Assembly (NCBI RefSeq): GCF_001421885.1
Contig: NZ_LMLH01000028.1
Coordinates: 339,143-403,142, forward strand
Length of the DNA stretch: 64,000 bases
Reading direction: 5' to 3'
Source of the DNA: Pseudomonas sp. Leaf48
Lineage (GTDB): Bacteria > Pseudomonadota > Gammaproteobacteria > Pseudomonadales > Pseudomonadaceae
Each line of letters opens with the position of its first letter. Position 1 is the first letter of the stretch. Below are positions 6,767-15,147 of this stretch, piece after piece. A program made the translations under genes and the position numbers. The notes under the pieces are model-generated. The model had not been told where the DNA came from, did not search any database, and saw nothing but the letters and a program-made list of their open reading frames with translations.

Positions 6767-8449
6767 GTGACTGACAACAAGATGACCAAGTTTCGTGACG
6801 TCGAAGTCCGCGCTGCCCGCGGTAACAAGTTGACCGCCAAAAGCTGGCTGACCGAAGCGCCGTTGCGCATGCTGATGAACAACCTCGACCCGGAAGTCGC
6901 CGAGAACCCTAAGGAGCTGGTGGTTTACGGTGGCATCGGTCGTGCGGCACGTAACTGGGAATGCTATGACAAGATCGTTGAAAGCCTGACCAACCTGAAC
7001 GATGACGAGACCCTGCTGGTGCAATCCGGCAAGCCGGTCGGCGTGTTCAAGACTCACAGCAACGCACCGCGCGTATTGATCGCCAACTCCAACCTGGTGC
7101 CGCACTGGGCGAGCTGGGAGCACTTCAACGAACTCGATGCCAAAGGCCTGGCCATGTACGGCCAGATGACCGCCGGCAGCTGGATCTACATCGGCAGCCA
7201 GGGCATCGTCCAAGGCACCTACGAAACCTTCGTCGAAGCCGGTCGTCAGCACTACAACGATGACCTGAAAGGCAAATGGGTACTGACCGCTGGCCTGGGC
7301 GGCATGGGCGGTGCCCAGCCTCTGGCCGCAACCCTGGCCGGTGCGTGCTCGCTGAACATCGAATGCCAGCAGGTCAGCATCGATTTCCGCCTGAAAAGCC
7401 GTTACGTCGATGAACAAGCCACCGACCTCGACGACGCTCTGGCCCGCATTGCCAAATACACCGCCGAAGGTAAAGCGATTTCCATCGCCCTGCTGGGCAA
7501 CGCGGCAGAAGTCCTGCCGGAACTGGTCAAGCGCGGCGTTCGCCCGGACATGGTCACTGACCAGACCAGCGCCCACGACCCGCTCAACGGCTACCTGCCG
7601 GCCGGCTGGACCTGGGATCAATACCGCGAACGCGCCAAGACTGAACCAGCCGCTGTAATCAAAGCCGCCAAGCAATCGATGGCCGTACACGTTAAAGCGA
7701 TGCTCGACTTCCAGAAAATGGGCGTACCGACTTTCGACTACGGCAACAACATCCGTCAGATGGCGCAAGAAGAAGGCGTGGAAAACGCATTCGACTTCCC
7801 AGGCTTTGTACCGGCCTACATCCGTCCGCTGTTCTGCCGTGGTATCGGCCCGTTCCGCTGGGCTGCGCTGTCGGGCAACGCTGAAGACATCTACAAGACC
7901 GACGCCAAGGTCAAGGAACTGATCCCAGACGACGCGCACCTGCACAACTGGCTGGACATGGCCCGCGAGCGCATCAGCTTCCAGGGTCTGCCGGCACGTA
8001 TCTGCTGGGTTGGCCTGGGTCTGCGCGCCAAGCTCGGCCTGGCGTTCAACGAAATGGTCCGCAGCGGTGAATTGTCCGCGCCCATCGTGATCGGCCGCGA
8101 CCACCTGGACTCAGGTTCCGTATCGAGCCCGAACCGTGAAACCGAATCGATGCAGGATGGTTCCGACGCCGTGTCCGACTGGCCACTGCTCAACGCACTG
8201 CTCAACACCGCAAGCGGCGCGACCTGGGTTTCCCTGCACCACGGCGGCGGCGTCGGCATGGGCTTCTCCCAGCACTCGGGCATGGTGATTGTCTGCGACG
8301 GTACTGACGAAGCGGCCGAGCGTATCGCTCGCGTCCTGCACAACGACCCGGCGACCGGTGTCATGCGCCATGCCGACGCGGGCTACCAGATCGCGATTGA
8401 CTGCGCCAAGGAACAAGGGCTGAACCTGCCGATGATTACCGGCAAATAA
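6767..8449 (+). CDS. hutU: Urocanate hydratase HutU
   Basis: 560-aa cytoplasmic enzyme that adds water to urocanate to give 4-imidazolone-5-propionate, with tightly bound NAD+. The length and sequence match Pseudomonas HutU throughout, for example KELVVYGGIGRAARNWECYD near residue 50 and GQMTAGSWIYIGSQGIVQGT near 125. Translation starts at GTG 6767, after a strong GAGGAG. It is the first gene of the operon that continues with hutXWV. An A-rich stretch just after the start (ACAACAAGAT at 6774-6783) partly fits the AAnAAnAA motif of Hfq/Crc catabolite control; this is a weak inference. Confidence 0.97.
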   Translation: MTDNKMTKFRDVEVRAARGNKLTAKSWLTEAPLRMLMNNLDPEVAENPKELVVYGGIGRAARNWECYDKIVESLTNLNDDETLLVQSGKPVGVFKTHSNAPRVLIANSNLVPHWASWEHFNELDAKGLAMYGQMTAGSWIYIGSQGIVQGTYETFVEAGRQHYNDDLKGKWVLTAGLGGMGGAQPLAATLAGACSLNIECQQVSIDFRLKSRYVDEQATDLDDALARIAKYTAEGKAISIALLGNAAEVLPELVKRGVRPDMVTDQTSAHDPLNGYLPAGWTWDQYRERAKTEPAAVIKAAKQSMAVHVKAMLDFQKMGVPTFDYGNNIRQMAQEEGVENAFDFPGFVPAYIRPLFCRGIGPFRWAALSGNAEDIYKTDAKVKELIPDDAHLHNWLDMARERISFQGLPARICWVGLGLRAKLGLAFNEMVRSGELSAPIVIGRDHLDSGSVSSPNRETESMQDGSDAVSDWPLLNALLNTASGATWVSLHHGGGVGMGFSQHSGMVIVCDGTDEAAERIARVLHNDPATGVMRHADAGYQIAIDCAKEQGLNLPMITGK

Positions 8450-8472
8450 AACTAGCCTGTGGAAACTGCTTT

Positions 8473-8562
8473 GTGGGGGGGCGGGCTTGCTCGCGAATAG
8501 GCCGGTACATTCAACATCTGTACTGGCTGGCACGCCGCTTTCGCGAGCAAGCCCGCTCCCAC
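8473..8562. repeat. REP doublet, family A
   Basis: Inverted REP arms (GGCGGGCTTGCTCGCGAA and its complement) follow hutU by about 20 bp. The rest of the 327-bp gap to hutX, 8563-8776, contains GC-rich sequence without a convincing gene, terminator or HutC-type palindrome. Confidence 0.88.
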
Positions 8563-8776
8563 AAAAAAAGCAGCGCCATGGAAAACGGTTTCACAACGAA
8601 TTCCCGGTTGAGTCAAAGCGCAATCCTGGATCGTTTGTTCCTGCCGTCGAGCAGGACGCGATATCGAACAAAAGCTGAGTGTCGGTCGCGCCGCGGCGCA
8701 GGCCTGATTGGATGTGGACAGGGCTGGATGCCTCTTGACTGCCGTAAGCCAATTCATGATTAGGAGCGTCACAATA

Positions 8777-9745
8777 ATGAAATCGAACAAGACCCTGCTG
8801 ACCACGTTGCTTTCCATGGGCCTGCTGGCCAGCGCTGGCGCCACTCAGGCGGCGGGCTGGTGCGAGTCCGGCAAACCGGTGAAGTTTGCCGGCCTGAACT
8901 GGGAAAGCGCCATGTTGCTGACCGATGTGCTGCAAGTCGTGTTGGAGAAAGGCTACGACTGCAAGACCGACAGCCTGCCCGGCAACTCCATTACCATGGA
9001 AAACGCCCTGAGCAGTAACGATATCCAGGTGTTTGCCGAAGAGTGGGTCGGTCGCAGCGAGGTCTGGAACAAGGCCGAGAAGGCCGGCAAAGTCGTTGGT
9101 ATCGGCGCTCCTATTGTCGGCGCCATCGAAGGCTGGTACGTACCGCGCTATGTGATCGAAGGCGACGCCAAGCGCAAGCTGGAAGCCAAGGCGCCGGACC
9201 TGAAGAACATTGCCGATCTGGGCAAATATGCGGCGGTATTCAAAGACGCCGAAGAGCCATCCAAGGGCCGTTTCTACAACTGCCCGGCCGGCTGGACCTG
9301 TGAGCTCGACAACAGCGAAATGCTGAAAAGCTATGGCCTGGAAAGCACCTACACCAACTTCCGTCCAGGCACCGGCCCGGCGCTGGATGCCGCGGTGCTG
9401 TCGAGCTACAAGCGTGGCGAGCCGATCCTGTTTTACTACTGGTCGCCAACGCCGCTGATGGGCCAGATCGACGTCGTGAAACTTGAAGAGAAACCAGGCG
9501 TGAACAAGGCCGTGGATATCAAGGTCGGTCTGTCCAAGACTTTCCACGACGAAGCGCCGGAGCTGGTGGCCGTGCTGGAAAAGGTCAACGTTCCAATCGA
9601 GCTGCTGAACGAGAACCTCGGTCGCATGGCCAAGGAGCGGATCGAATCACCAAAACTGGCCAAGATCTTTCTGAAGGAACATCCTGAAGTCTGGCACCAG
9701 TGGGTTAGTGAAGACGCAGCCAAGAAAATCGACGCGGCCTTGTAG
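8777..9745 (+). CDS. hutX: Histidine ABC transporter substrate-binding protein HutX (ProX family)
   Basis: 322-aa periplasmic binding protein of the glycine betaine/choline (OpuAC) family. A signal peptide (MKSNKTLLTTLLSMG...) is cleaved after the GATQA region near residue 25. The start at ATG 8777 is chosen because TAGGAGCGTCACAATA provides a ribosome site and the signal peptide begins there; the frame stays open further upstream. Its place between hutU and hutH, followed by a permease and an ATPase gene, matches the HutXWV histidine importer. Histidine specificity is inferred from context, because the family also binds betaines. Confidence 0.88.
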   Translation: MKSNKTLLTTLLSMGLLASAGATQAAGWCESGKPVKFAGLNWESAMLLTDVLQVVLEKGYDCKTDSLPGNSITMENALSSNDIQVFAEEWVGRSEVWNKAEKAGKVVGIGAPIVGAIEGWYVPRYVIEGDAKRKLEAKAPDLKNIADLGKYAAVFKDAEEPSKGRFYNCPAGWTCELDNSEMLKSYGLESTYTNFRPGTGPALDAAVLSSYKRGEPILFYYWSPTPLMGQIDVVKLEEKPGVNKAVDIKVGLSKTFHDEAPELVAVLEKVNVPIELLNENLGRMAKERIESPKLAKIFLKEHPEVWHQWVSEDAAKKIDAAL

Positions 9746-9815
9746 GTCCGGCCTCTCCGACTGTCGTAACCGGCAGTCGGAGGCTTGATCGCAACCCCTT
9801 GATTGAGAGTCTCTT

Positions 9816-10667
9816 ATGTTTCCCGAAAGCTTTACCTTTTCCATCGCCGACTGGGTCAACAGTTGGGTCGATTCGCTGGTCACCAACTACGGTGACGTGT
9901 TCCGGCACATCTCCGACACTCTGTTGTGGGCCATCGTCAATCTTGAAGGGTTGCTGCGCGCTGCGCCCTGGTGGCTGATGCTGGCCATCGTGGCGGGCGT
10001 GGCCTGGCACGCGACTCGTAAGGTGGTGACCACCGCCGTGATCGTCGGTCTGTTGTTCCTGGTCGGCGCGGTCGGCCTCTGGGACAAATTGATGCAAACC
10101 CTGGCGCTGATGATGGTGGCGACGATCATTTCGGTGTTGATCGGCATACCGCTGGGCATTCTCTCGGCCCGCAGCAATCGCCTGCGTTCGGTGCTGATGC
10201 CGTTGCTCGACATCATGCAGACCATGCCGAGTTTCGTGTACTTGATCCCGGTGCTGATGCTGTTCGGCCTGGGCAAGGTCCCGGCGATTTTCGCCACGGT
10301 GATCTACGCCGCGCCACCGTTGATCCGTCTGACCGATCTGGGCATTCGCCAGGTTGACGGCGAAGTGATGGAAGCGATCAACGCCTTCGGTGCCAACCGC
10401 TGGCAGCAATTGTTCGGTGTGCAACTGCCGCTGGCCCTGCCGAGCATCATGGCGGGCATCAACCAGACCACCATGATGGCCCTGTCGATGGTAGTGATTG
10501 CCTCGATGATCGGCGCCCGTGGCCTGGGTGAAGACGTGCTGGTGGGGATTCAGACCCTCAACGTCGGACGTGGCCTTGAAGCCGGTCTGGCGATCGTGAT
10601 TCTGGCTGTGGTGATCGACCGCATTACACAGGCGTACGGTCGTGCACGGCATGAGGTGAGCAAATGA
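9816..10667 (+). CDS. hutW: Histidine ABC transporter permease HutW
   Basis: 283-aa inner-membrane permease of the ProW/OpuAB type. Several hydrophobic segments are seen from about residue 45, and the binding-protein-dependent transport signature lies around EAINAFGANRWQQLFGVQLP (about 189-208). It overlaps hutV by 4 bp (ATGA). A GC-rich inverted repeat (GACTGTCGTAACCGGCAGTC) sits in the 70-bp gap after hutX and may be an mRNA-stabilising hairpin that lets hutX be expressed more than hutWV. Confidence 0.9.
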   Translation: MFPESFTFSIADWVNSWVDSLVTNYGDVFRHISDTLLWAIVNLEGLLRAAPWWLMLAIVAGVAWHATRKVVTTAVIVGLLFLVGAVGLWDKLMQTLALMMVATIISVLIGIPLGILSARSNRLRSVLMPLLDIMQTMPSFVYLIPVLMLFGLGKVPAIFATVIYAAPPLIRLTDLGIRQVDGEVMEAINAFGANRWQQLFGVQLPLALPSIMAGINQTTMMALSMVVIASMIGARGLGEDVLVGIQTLNVGRGLEAGLAIVILAVVIDRITQAYGRARHEVSK

Positions 10668-11494
10668 ACAACGCAACCGTGAGCAAGATCGAAGTCAAAA
10701 ACGTCTTCAAGATTTTCGGCAACCGCTCCAAGGATGCGCTGGCCATGATCGGCCAGGGCAAGACCAAGGACCAGGTATTGTCCGAAACCGGCTGCGTGGT
10801 CGGCGTGAACGACCTGTCGTTGAGCATCGGCAGCGGCGAGATCTTCGTGATCATGGGCCTGTCGGGTTCCGGCAAGTCCACACTGGTGCGTCACTTCAAC
10901 CGCCTGATCGACCCGACCAGCGGTGCGATCCTGGTGGACGGCGTGGACATCCTGCAATACGACATGGACGCCCTGCGCGAATTTCGTCGGCGCAAGATCA
11001 GCATGGTATTCCAGAGCTTCGGCCTGTTGCCGCACAAGAGCGTGCTGGACAACGTTGCCTATGGCCTGAAGATCCGTGGCGAGAGCAAGGCCATGTGCAG
11101 CGAACGCGCGCTGCACTGGATCAACACCGTGGGCCTGAAGGGCTACGAAAACAAATACCCGCATCAGCTCTCCGGCGGCATGCGTCAACGTGTGGGCCTG
11201 GCCCGTGCTTTGGCGGCGGACACTGACATCATCCTGATGGACGAAGCGTTCAGCGCCCTTGATCCGCTGATTCGTGCGGAGATGCAGGACCAGTTGCTGG
11301 AGCTGCAAAAGACCCTGCACAAGACCATCGTGTTCATCACTCACGACCTCGACGAGGCCGTGCGCATCGGCAACCGCATTGCGATCCTCAAGGACGGGCG
11401 CCTGATCCAGGTCGGCACGCCGCGAGAGATCCTGCATTCGCCGGCGGATGAGTATGTCGACCGCTTTGTGCAGCGCCGGGCGGCGGTGGTTTAA
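10664..11494 (+). CDS. hutV: Histidine ABC transporter ATPase HutV
   Basis: 276-aa ATP-binding subunit. The Walker A motif GLSGSGKS is at residues 65-72, the ABC signature LSGGMRQRVGLARAL at about 168-182, Walker B IILMDEAFSALD at about 188-199, and the H-loop at FITHDLDEA. The N-terminus is the ProV type with an extension before the core (KDALAMIGQGKTKDQVL). It lacks the C-terminal CBS domains of full-length ProV, which is usual for HutV. Confidence 0.92.
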   Translation: MNNATVSKIEVKNVFKIFGNRSKDALAMIGQGKTKDQVLSETGCVVGVNDLSLSIGSGEIFVIMGLSGSGKSTLVRHFNRLIDPTSGAILVDGVDILQYDMDALREFRRRKISMVFQSFGLLPHKSVLDNVAYGLKIRGESKAMCSERALHWINTVGLKGYENKYPHQLSGGMRQRVGLARALAADTDIILMDEAFSALDPLIRAEMQDQLLELQKTLHKTIVFITHDLDEAVRIGNRIAILKDGRLIQVGTPREILHSPADEYVDRFVQRRAAVV

Positions 11495-11519
11495 GGGATG
11501 TTCGGTGGCTGTTCGGGCC

Positions 11520-11590
11520 CCTTCGCGAGCAAGCCCGCTCCCACATTTGGAATGCAATCCCCCTGTGGGAGCGGGCTTGCTCGCGAAGGC
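11520..11590. repeat. REP doublet, family A, arms in outward order
   Basis: A right-type arm (CCTTCGCGAGCAAGCCCGCT) comes first and a left-type arm (GTGGGAGCGGGCTTGCTCGC) second, separated by about 20 bp. This order is the reverse of the other family A doublets except the one at 50871. It sits between hutV and the HutH-like gene. Confidence 0.88.
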
Positions 11591-11628
11591 GGCGGTGAAG
11601 CTGCATCAATATTTGGATGAGGTTCAAA

Positions 11629-13152
11629 ATGTCCCAGGCTGAAAAAATCGTTATCACCGAAGCGCAGGTCACTTGGCAGGACGTGGTCGCCGTTGCTCGT
11701 CATGGCGCACGGCTTGAGCTGTCGGCACCGATCTGGGCACGCATCGAAAACGCCCAAGCCATCGTCCAGCGCATCGTCACCAGCGGCGAGAATGCCTACG
11801 GCATCAACACCGGCCTGGGCGCGCTGTGCAACGTCTCGCTGCAGGACGAGCAACTCAGCCAGTTGTCGCGCAATACCTTGCTCAGTCATGCCTGCGGCGT
11901 CGGCGCGCCGCTGACCGACGAGCAGACCCGCTCAATCATCTGCGCCGCGATTATCAATTACAGCCACGGCAAGTCCGGCCTGCACCGGCAGGTAGTCGAA
12001 GGGCTGCTGGCGTTGCTCAACCATGGCATCACCCCACAAGTGCCATCTCAAGGCTCTGTCGGCTACCTGACTCACATGGCCCACATCGGTATTTCACTGT
12101 TGGGGGTCGGCAATGTCAGCTATCGCGGCCAGATCGTTTCCGCGCAGCAGGCTTTTGCGGAAGAGGGGCTGCAACCGGTCAAGCTTGGCGCCAAAGATGG
12201 CCTGTGCCTGGTCAACGGCACGCCGTGCATGACCGGCCTGAGCTGCCTGGCAATTGCCGACGCCACGCGCCTGCTGCACTGGGCTGATGTGATCGGCGCC
12301 ATGAGCTTTGAAGCCCAGCGCGGGCAGATCAACGCGTTCGATGCCGAGATCATCGCGCTCAAGCCGCACCCGGGCATGCAGCAGGTCGGTATCAACCTGC
12401 GGGCATTGCTCGAAGGCAGCGAAGTCATCGCCCAGAGCAAAGGCATTCGCACCCAGGATGCCTTGAGTATTCGTTCTATTCCGCAAGTGCACGGCGCCGC
12501 CCGTGATCAGCTGGTTCATGCGACCAGGCAGATCGAAACCGAACTCAACGGCATCAGCGACAACCCGATGGTGCTGGGCACTCCAGACAACTATCGCGTG
12601 GTGTCCCAGGCCAACCCGCACGGCCAGTCCGTGGCGCTGGCGGCGGACCTGCTGGCCATCGCCATGGCGGAAATCGGCTCGATTGCCGAGCGTCGTCTGG
12701 ACCGCCTGATCAACCCGCACGTCAGCGGATTGCCGGCGTTCCTGGTGGCCAACCCGGGCGTGAACTCCGGGATGATGATCGTGCAATACGTTGCCGCCTC
12801 GCTGTGTGCGCAAAACCGTCAGTTGGCGCAACCGGCGGTGCTCGACAATTACGTCACTTCGGGCCTGCAGGAAGATCACCTGAGCATGGGGACCAACGCT
12901 GCCTTGAAACTGCATCAGGCACTGGAAAACTGCACGCAGATCCTCGCTATCGAGTATCTGCTGGCGGCCCAGGCGTTCGAGTTTCTGAAAGAGCAGAGTT
13001 TTGGCGCTGGCACCGATGCCGCTTGGCGTCTGCTGCGCGAGCGTGTCCCGGCTTATGATCAGGACCGTTGGCTGGCACCGGACATTGCCGCCGCTGCCAG
13101 TGTTTTGAAAGACGCGAATTTGCTGCACAAAACCTTACCGAATCTGAACTGA
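11629..13152 (+). CDS. HutH-like aromatic ammonia-lyase homologue lacking the MIO triad
   Basis: 507-aa member of the HAL/PAL fold, counted from ATG 11629, which has GAGG 6 bp upstream; an ATG 12 bp earlier is possible. It aligns with the downstream HutH along its whole length, but the cofactor site is gone. HutH reads GSVGASGDLAPLAHM, whereas this protein reads GSVGYLTHMAHI (codons from 12052). That is an in-frame loss of Ala-Ser-Gly with Asp changed to Tyr. The active-site Tyr in HutH's QDPYSLR is Ala here (QDALSIR), and FHAEP is replaced by PHGQS. Tyr57 (AYGINTG), NGT and QEDH are kept. The reading frame is intact and codon use is normal, so this looks like a maintained pseudoenzyme or an enzyme with another chemistry. 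Similar genes are annotated hutH1 in some pseudomonads. Confidence 0.88.
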   Translation: MSQAEKIVITEAQVTWQDVVAVARHGARLELSAPIWARIENAQAIVQRIVTSGENAYGINTGLGALCNVSLQDEQLSQLSRNTLLSHACGVGAPLTDEQTRSIICAAIINYSHGKSGLHRQVVEGLLALLNHGITPQVPSQGSVGYLTHMAHIGISLLGVGNVSYRGQIVSAQQAFAEEGLQPVKLGAKDGLCLVNGTPCMTGLSCLAIADATRLLHWADVIGAMSFEAQRGQINAFDAEIIALKPHPGMQQVGINLRALLEGSEVIAQSKGIRTQDALSIRSIPQVHGAARDQLVHATRQIETELNGISDNPMVLGTPDNYRVVSQANPHGQSVALAADLLAIAMAEIGSIAERRLDRLINPHVSGLPAFLVANPGVNSGMMIVQYVAASLCAQNRQLAQPAVLDNYVTSGLQEDHLSMGTNAALKLHQALENCTQILAIEYLLAAQAFEFLKEQSFGAGTDAAWRLLRERVPAYDQDRWLAPDIAAAASVLKDANLLHKTLPNLN

Positions 13153-13240
13153 TTTCCATACAAAACCAGCGTGCCAAGGCGCCAGCCCCCTTAAAAAGGG
13201 GGAAGCGACGGACAACGGATATCTCCGGAGCGACTGGTAG

Positions 13241-13259
13241 GTCTCTTTACACAAGAGAC
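13241..13259. promoter_or_regulatory. Perfect hairpin in the hutH leader
   Basis: GTCTCTTTACACAAGAGAC has 7-bp perfect arms around a 5-base loop. It lies in the 130-bp gap between the MIO-less paralogue and hutH, 24 bp before the hutH start and just ahead of its ribosome site (AAGGAG). A CCCCCTTAAAAAGGGGG inverted repeat lies about 50 bp further upstream. Either may modulate hutH translation or mRNA stability; no function is shown. Confidence 0.5.
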
Positions 13260-13282
13260 GAAACTCATACAAGGAGCCAAAA

Positions 13283-14815
13283 ATGACTGCGCTAAACCTA
13301 ATTCCCGGCCAGTTGAGCCTTGCTCAGCTGCGTGACGTTTATCAGCAACCGGTGACACTGACCCTAGACAACAGCGCCTCGGCGCAGATCGAAGCCAGCG
13401 TTGCCTGCGTGGAGCAGATCCTCGCCGAGAACCGCACCGCCTATGGCATCAACACGGGTTTCGGCCTGCTGGCTTCGACCCGTATCGCCAGCGAAGACCT
13501 GGAAAACCTGCAGCGCTCGCTGGTGCTGTCCCACGCCGCCGGTGTCGGCCAGCCGATCAGCGATGACTTGGTGCGGCTGATCATGGTGCTCAAGGTCAAC
13601 AGCCTCAGCCGTGGTTTCTCCGGTATCCGCCGGGTGGTGATCGACGCGCTGATCGCCCTGATCAACGCTGAGGTTTACCCGCACATTCCGCTCAAAGGCT
13701 CGGTCGGTGCATCCGGCGACCTGGCACCGTTGGCGCACATGTCGCTGGTGCTGCTGGGTGAAGGCAAGGCGCGTTACAAGGGTGAGTGGATGGAAGCGAC
13801 CGAAGCGCTGAAAGTCGCCGGTCTGACCCCGCTGACCCTGGCTGCGAAGGAAGGCCTGGCGCTGCTTAACGGCACTCAGGTGTCCACCGCTTTCGCCCTG
13901 CGTGGCCTGTTCGAAGGCGAAGATCTGTTCGCCGGCGCCCTGGCCCTCGGTGGCCTGACCGTTGAAGCCGTGCTGGGCTCGCGCTCGCCGTTCGATGCGC
14001 GCATCCACGCCGCCCGTGGCCAGAAAGGCCAGATCGACGCCGCTGCCGCTTACCGCGATTTGCTCGGCGAGCGCAGTGAAGTTTCCGACTCCCACGAGAA
14101 CTGCGAAAAGGTCCAGGACCCGTACTCTCTGCGCTGCCAGCCGCAAGTCATGGGCGCCTGCCTGACCCAGTTCCGTCAGGCGGCCGAAGTGCTGGCTGTC
14201 GAAGCCAACGCCGTATCGGACAATCCATTGGTGTTCGCCGCTGAAGGCGACGTGATCTCCGGCGGTAACTTCCACGCGGAACCGGTGGCCATGGCCGCCG
14301 ACAACATGGCCCTGGCCATCGCTGAAATCGGCTCCCTGAGCGAACGCCGCATCTCGCTGATGATGGACAAGCACATGTCGCAACTGCCACCGTTCCTGGT
14401 CGCCAATGGCGGCGTGAACTCCGGCTTCATGATCGCCCAGGTGACCGCAGCGGCACTGGCCAGCGAAAACAAGGCGCTGTCCCATCCGCATTCGGTGGAC
14501 AGTCTGCCGACTTCCGCCAACCAGGAAGACCACGTGTCCATGGCCCCGGCCGCCGGCAAGCGCCTGTGGGAAATGGCCGAGAACACCCGCGGGATTCTTG
14601 CTGTGGAATGGCTGGCGGCGGTTCAGGGACTGGATTTGCGTAATGGTCTGAAGACTTCGCCGGCGCTTGAGAAGGCTCGAGGGATTTTGCGTAAGGAAGT
14701 GCCGTTTTATGAAAAGGACCGGTTCTTTGCTCCGGACATTAATGCAGCCACTGAGTTGTTGGCTTCGCGCTGCCTGAACGAACTGGTGTCGGCGAAGTTG
14801 CTGCCGAGCCTGTAA
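13283..14815 (+). CDS. hutH: Histidine ammonia-lyase HutH
   Basis: 510-aa enzyme that removes ammonia from L-histidine to give urocanate, the first step of the pathway and the source of the HutC inducer. All key residues are present: Tyr54 (AYGINTG), the MIO-forming triad Ala143-Ser144-Gly145 in GSVGASGDLAP, NGTQ, QDPYSLRCQPQV, FHAEP and NQEDH. It acts as a homotetramer in the cytoplasm. The ATG follows a strong AAGGAG. This is the catalytically competent copy; the 507-aa gene upstream is not expected to substitute for it. Confidence 0.97.
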   Translation: MTALNLIPGQLSLAQLRDVYQQPVTLTLDNSASAQIEASVACVEQILAENRTAYGINTGFGLLASTRIASEDLENLQRSLVLSHAAGVGQPISDDLVRLIMVLKVNSLSRGFSGIRRVVIDALIALINAEVYPHIPLKGSVGASGDLAPLAHMSLVLLGEGKARYKGEWMEATEALKVAGLTPLTLAAKEGLALLNGTQVSTAFALRGLFEGEDLFAGALALGGLTVEAVLGSRSPFDARIHAARGQKGQIDAAAAYRDLLGERSEVSDSHENCEKVQDPYSLRCQPQVMGACLTQFRQAAEVLAVEANAVSDNPLVFAAEGDVISGGNFHAEPVAMAADNMALAIAEIGSLSERRISLMMDKHMSQLPPFLVANGGVNSGFMIAQVTAAALASENKALSHPHSVDSLPTSANQEDHVSMAPAAGKRLWEMAENTRGILAVEWLAAVQGLDLRNGLKTSPALEKARGILRKEVPFYEKDRFFAPDINAATELLASRCLNELVSAKLLPSL

Positions 14816-15110
14816 GAACCAACCCCCTCACCCCAACCCTCCCGAAACGTCGGACCGCCCCCAGGGGGGAGAGGGGGAAAGGGAGCAGATCTTCAGGTTT
14901 TTCCAGGTTTGAGTTCGACTCGAGGTTTCAGGTGGATGCAAACCGGACAAGCAACACGGTCAGTTCCCACCCGCATGAGGAAAGGGTTTAGATCTTCGTG
15001 TTTTTCCAGGCCTGAGTTCGGCTCGAATTTTCAGGTCGCAGTACATCGAACATTCAACCTGGTCAGTCCCCTCTCCCTCCGGGAGAGGGTTAGGGTGAGG
15101 GGGCTCTTGA
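14816..15110. repeat. Inverted, diverged copies of the 114-bp repeat in the hutH-hutI gap
   Basis: The 332-bp gap holds no gene. Two diverged copies of the left-edge repeat run in the opposite orientation, at about 14886-14975 and 14990-15080. Shared blocks are CTGAGTTCG/TTTGAGTTCGACTCGAGGTTTC (compare the complement of CAGTCGAACTCAGGA), TTTCAGGT and GGTCAGTCCCCTCTCCC. They are bounded by pyrimidine-rich CCCCTCACCCCAACCCTC at the left and GGGAGAGGGTTAGGGTGAGG at the right, which are complementary to each other. Confidence 0.7.
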
Positions 15111-15147
15111 GGGCTCCCCGCCAAACGAATCCCAACGGAGGCCAACA

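Noticed and set aside
6524..8104. 526-codon minus-strand open frame opposite hutU
   Set aside because: Antisense to a highly conserved enzyme and covers the hutU promoter; no protein-like features.
11617..13152. MIO-less gene as a sequencing frameshift of hutH
   Set aside because: The loss is exactly three codons in frame, surrounding residues are also altered in a consistent way, and the frame is open over 507 codons.
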